Source: Pseudovirgaria hyperparasitica (lineage: Eukaryota; Ascomycota; Dothideomycetes; Acrospermales; Acrospermaceae). From it: DNA of 64,000 nucleotides. Where the stretch lies: assembly GCF_010093815.1 (NCBI RefSeq), contig NW_022985577.1, positions 109,804 through 173,803 of the forward strand, read 5' to 3'. The notes beneath the pieces are model-generated. The model had not been told where the DNA came from and made no database searches. It was given only the letters and a program-made list of their open reading frames with translations. Of the stretch, positions 60,628 to 64,000 are shown piece by piece. The translations under genes were made by a program, and so were the position numbers. Numbering within the stretch: position 1 is the first letter of the stretch; every line of letters begins with the position of its first letter.

Positions 60628-63620
60628 CTATATACTTTTAACTCGGGGTTCTAGAACTTTAAGTAGGAGATTATAGTAAGTATCTCCTTATTATAGATAT
60701 TATAGTTAATCTCTACTTTATTTAGCTTCTATAAGAAAAATCTAATAGATCTAAGAGTTTCTTTATTTTTCTAAAGTAGTACTTCTCTAAGTATAAACCC
60801 GCTATAGTCTATCTTAAGAAACGTCTTCCGATAAGGGTCCTAGTATACTATAACTAGAGCCCCTAAGAACTTCTTCTTTAGGGACTAGAATAACTCTTCC
60901 TTATTCTTTCTCTAGAAGAATAGAGTATTCTTATTAGTAAGCGCTATAAGAGGTCTAGCTAGTTTAGAATAGTTTATAATAAATATCTAGTAGTAGTTAT
61001 AGAACCTAAGAAACTATTATACTTCCTTCTAGGTATTTAGCTTCTACTAGTCCTTTACTACTTCTAGCTTCTCTAGGTTAGAATCTATATCTTTTCTATT
61101 AGTATATATAATAAACCTAAGGTACTTAATCTTTTTATAAGTAAACTTACTTTTCCTAGGGTCTAGGTAGAGGCCTCTATTCTAGAGCTTCTAAAGAATA
61201 ATATATACTTTACTAAAGTAGTCTTTCTTTAATCTATTTAAGTAGATAATTCAATTATCTATATAGACTAAAGCGAAGTCGTCTAGCTATTCTCGTAGTA
61301 AGGAGTTAATATACTATTAGAAGGTTACTAGAGCCCCTAATAACCCGAATAGGTATACTATCTATTTAAACGACTCTAGCCAAGTTCTAAATACCGTTTT
61401 ATATTTATAACTAGGGGCTATATAAATCTAGTAGAAGGCGGTAATAATATCTACCTTAGTTAACTATTTAGCGTCCATTAGATTTTAGAGAGTCTCTAGT
61501 ATTAGTAGTAAGGGGTACTAGTCGGGCTTAGTAATAGCGTTTAAGGCGTAGTAGTTATAATAGAACTAGAGTCCTCCGCCAGGCTTTCTTATAAATAATA
61601 TAGAGGCTATAGCTTCTAATATAATATACTAAATTAGCTCTTTTACTAGAAGGTCTCTTAGAAGTTTTACTAGTATAAGAAGCTTATCCTTTACTATACT
61701 AAATAGCTACCCCTATAGTAAGTCTATTAGTATTCCGTCTACTTTCTTATATATCTTAATTTTATAATTAATATCTAGTTAGTATAGCGCGAGTTTATTT
61801 ACTTTACTTTTAGAAAATAGCGGAGCTATATTCTAGAGTTATAGGGGTAGTATCTTCTATATCTATTCTAGTAATAGCTCTTTCTTCTTCTCTAGCGCCT
61901 TATAGATATTCTCTATAGATACCGCGTTTACTATAAGGGCCCCTTTAGAGTTCTTATATTCTTTTATAGGGTCCGTCTACTCTTCGGCGGTCCCCAGCTT
62001 ATAGTAGTTAAGACCTTTATCTATATATTACTTTACTTAGCCGTAGTAGTACTATTACTTATTAGGCGCGGTCTATACCTTATTATATACTTTTTAAGGG
62101 TTTCTAAGGATAAGCGGGAAGGCTAAGTTAGATACTATATAAGTATAGATATCTTATCTATAATTATCTATCTCTATATAAAACGCAATAACTCTATAAA
62201 TTTTAGAGTTATTTATAGTATCTATTACTCCCTTAATTATATACTTTCTATAATTTATATAGAAGAGTTCTAGACCTTCTATTAGATCTTCTTAAATTAT
62301 AGTATAGTACTAGTAGCCTTTATTAATAAGTATAAAAGTCCTAATAGCTTTTTAGAGAACTATATCTATATATATAAGATTTCTATCTATTATACTTTAG
62401 AACTTAGTCTATCTATCTACTAGTACGTTCTCTACTCTCTACTCTTAACTTTAAGAGAGAGTTATATATTTTCTAAGTACTTATTACTAGAATCTATAAG
62501 ATTATCTTAAATCTCTAATAGAGATATAATTTTAACTTAATTAATCTTTATAATTCTTTTAGAGGTTAAGGAGGGGTTAGTATATAGATAGTCTTTAATC
62601 TAGTATTCTAATACTCTATAACGGAAGTAGAGCCCTTCTTTCCGGTATCTATCTCTTTCTATCTAGTTAATCTACTTTACCTTCGGTATCGCCTCTATCT
62701 TATAGTAGAATTTAGATTCTTTCTTCTAGTCTCTACTTATATATATAGAGTCTATAATAGTATCTCTATTCTTATTCTTTTTAGCCGCGGTGTAATACTT
62801 ATATAACCTTACGGCTACTATACTTTTTATTATAGTAACTATATTCTTTTTCTACTTCTTATTAGCTACCTTAAACTACTTAGTATCTTCTAAGTTTATT
62901 ATAATTCTCTTAATCTCTTCCACAAAGCTATAGTAGTCTATAATCCTTAGTATAGAGGCTATATATATATAAGTAGAGTTTAAGAAGGTATTTTAGAGAT
63001 AGCTAATTTTTATACTATCTTTCTAGTTATCTCTACCGGCGCTTAGTAGAAGTCTATTAAATTTAAGTTAGTATATATACTAAGGTTAGCTATTTATATA
63101 TTTAAGTAATAAAAGCTTTTCTAAGGCCTTAGCCTTCTTATTACTATCTATAAATATATACTTAAGTTATATAAAGAAGGCTTTAGAGTTCTTACCTCTT
63201 ATAGAGTCTTCCCTTTTCTAGAAGTATTATATTTAGATTCTCTTACGCGCTAGTAGAGTATTATAGATAGTATCCTAGTAGTAATCTAGAGATAGCTTCG
63301 GCTTAAGCGCGGATTATACCTTATAGAAGCTATATAACTATAATAGATAGTCTTAGAAGGTAGCTACTTTACTATCCTAGAAGGGCGGTTTCTAGTCCCT
63401 AGGTTCTAATAGTTTCTAGTTAGTTTATAGGGTTAAGGTTATCTTTTTAAGTAGAGACTTTAGTAGTTTATTTATAGCGGAACTTAATTAATTCTAGAAG
63501 GCTTAGTTTCTTATAGTAAGAATCTCTCGTTTAAGGGCTTACTAGCGTTATAGTAGATTAAAGATCGCCTCTTTAGCGCTTTATAACCCTATATTTAGAC
63601 CTAGATCTTAGCCTAGCTTA
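60628..63620 (-). pseudogene. gag and first half of pol of element B, RIP-inactivated
   Basis: Gag spans roughly 63,620-62,300 on the minus strand, with a capsid-like helical part (~63,400-62,950). Reverse transcriptase lies at ~61,700-61,200 (ILFIRKPGGGLQFYYNYYAL, KVDIITAFYQIYIA, FGLLGALVTFQQYINSLL, DDFALVYIDN), followed by the Gypsy connection (YLRFIIYTNRKDIDSNLEKL, FLRFYNYYQIFIINYSKLA) and the start of RNase H at ~60,700 (VEINYNIYNKEILTII). The frame continues at 55,306 beyond the LINE. Confidence 0.8.
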
Positions 63621-63715
63621 CCCCCGGTATTACTCTATATATTATCTCTAAAGTCTATAGTAAAGTACTTAGAGAGTAAAATAGAATTAAACTTAATATT
63701 ATAGAAATACGACGT

Positions 63716-63816
63716 ATATATAGATGTAAAAGTATTTATAGAATATAGTAAGTTTAATAAGAGAGGAAGCTAGAGTCTACTTAGCTTTCTTAAGATAAGG
63801 AATAGAGTATACTATT
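63716..63816 (-). repeat. 5' LTR of element B, truncated
   Basis: The first ~100 bp (plus-strand order) match the left LTR up to GTATACTATT; then unrelated sequence (element X) begins. Confidence 0.8.
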
Positions 63817-64000
63817 TGTAAACTTAACCTCTACTATATCTAATAAGTTTATATAAGGTACTTCCTTATTAGGAATAGCTTAATATTAGTAATTAATATT
63901 ACTAATATTATCTACTTATATATATAAATACTCTATACTCTTATAGAAGTTTCTAGAACCCTCTAGAAACTTCTAGAGGTCTTTAGAAACACGAACTTCT
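63817..64000. mobile_element. Element X: start of a further element inserted in the B LTR (partial)
   Basis: Sequence starting TGTAAACTTAACC replaces the expected LTR of B. It looks like the first 184 bp of another LTR: TG start, then AT-rich DNA, then a cluster of TTCTAGAA-type words. The second end and target duplication are outside the window. Confidence 0.45.
63945..63974. repeat. Perfect inverted repeat in element X with heat-shock-element-like words
   Basis: 13-bp arms (AGAAGTTTCTAGA) around a 4-nt centre. The alternating TTC/GAA spacing through 63,999 resembles heat-shock factor sites, a type found in LTR promoters; function is only inferred. Confidence 0.6.

Larger units (their letters stand above)
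51225..63816 (-). mobile_element. Element B: Gypsy retrotransposon split by LINE E-iii and a solo LTR
   Basis: Minus-strand gag-pol between a left LTR (51,225-~51,616) and a right LTR starting at 63,716 and cut at 63,816 by element X. The two LTRs share GACGTATATATAGA and GAGTATACTATT. A minus-strand purine tract TTAGGGGGCG (~51,624-51,615) adjoins the left LTR. Insertions are the 152-bp solo LTR (54,093-54,244) and the LINE (55,322-60,612). Without them B is about 7.1 kb. B adjoins the right LTR of A with only one base between. Confidence 0.87.

Overview
The window looks like filamentous ascomycete (Pezizomycotina-type) DNA. The left 3.6 kb holds ordinary intron-bearing nuclear genes: a partial unrecognised nuclear-type protein, a 161-residue tropomyosin and an Rrp17/Nop25-family ribosome-biogenesis factor. 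Introns are 45-125 nt with GT..AG ends and fungal branch points. From about 3.6 kb to the right edge the sequence becomes an AT-rich block almost devoid of CpA/TpG. This is the footprint of repeat-induced point mutation (RIP, C to T at CpA on both strands), and no ORF longer than about 92 codons survives there. I name no species.

The 60-kb block is a nest of dead retroelements, which I labelled by letter. From the left: F, a truncated Gypsy copy (5' LTR and gag) of the B family; G, a chromodomain Gypsy gag-pol (+ strand) followed by unclassified sequence that holds a TRIM-like mini LTR element (13,305-13,880, TSD AATCT); A2, a partial copy of Gypsy A (14,252 onward) split by C; C, a complete 11.4-kb Gypsy (16,692-28,106, minus strand, 373-bp LTRs); D, a complete 7.4-kb Gypsy (28,245-35,646, plus strand, 228-bp LTRs); E-i, a fragment of a Tad1-like LINE; A (37,918-51,223, minus strand, 240-bp LTRs), split by LINE copy E-ii; B (51,225-63,816, minus strand), split by LINE copy E-iii and by a 152-bp solo LTR related to the TRIM; and X, the first 184 bp of another element cutting the 5' LTR of B. 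Target-site duplications give a clear order: A2 is older than C, A older than E-ii, and B older than E-iii and the solo LTR.

Three things are unusual. First, C carries downstream of pol, in the same strand and before its 3' LTR, a ~1000-codon third ORF whose C-terminal half has the layout of a 2-oxoglutarate/Fe(II) dioxygenase (HxD turned to YxD by RIP, distal HG, following Arg), preceded by an HTH-like segment and a basic stretch. Second, a 31-nt perfect palindrome (14-bp arms, 3-nt centre) occurs seven times in two unrelated element types. In the LINE it ends 2 nt before the ORF1 ATG and again contains the ORF2 stop codon; in C it follows the third ORF and also interrupts gag-pol. An eighth, decayed copy may lie in F. 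Third, A has a long antisense frame between pol and its 3' LTR, kept in both copies seen here.

Element boundaries backed by paired LTRs or TSDs are good to a few bases. Internal domain borders in the RIP-mutated frames are approximate. All homology statements are from reading translations by eye; no search was run.
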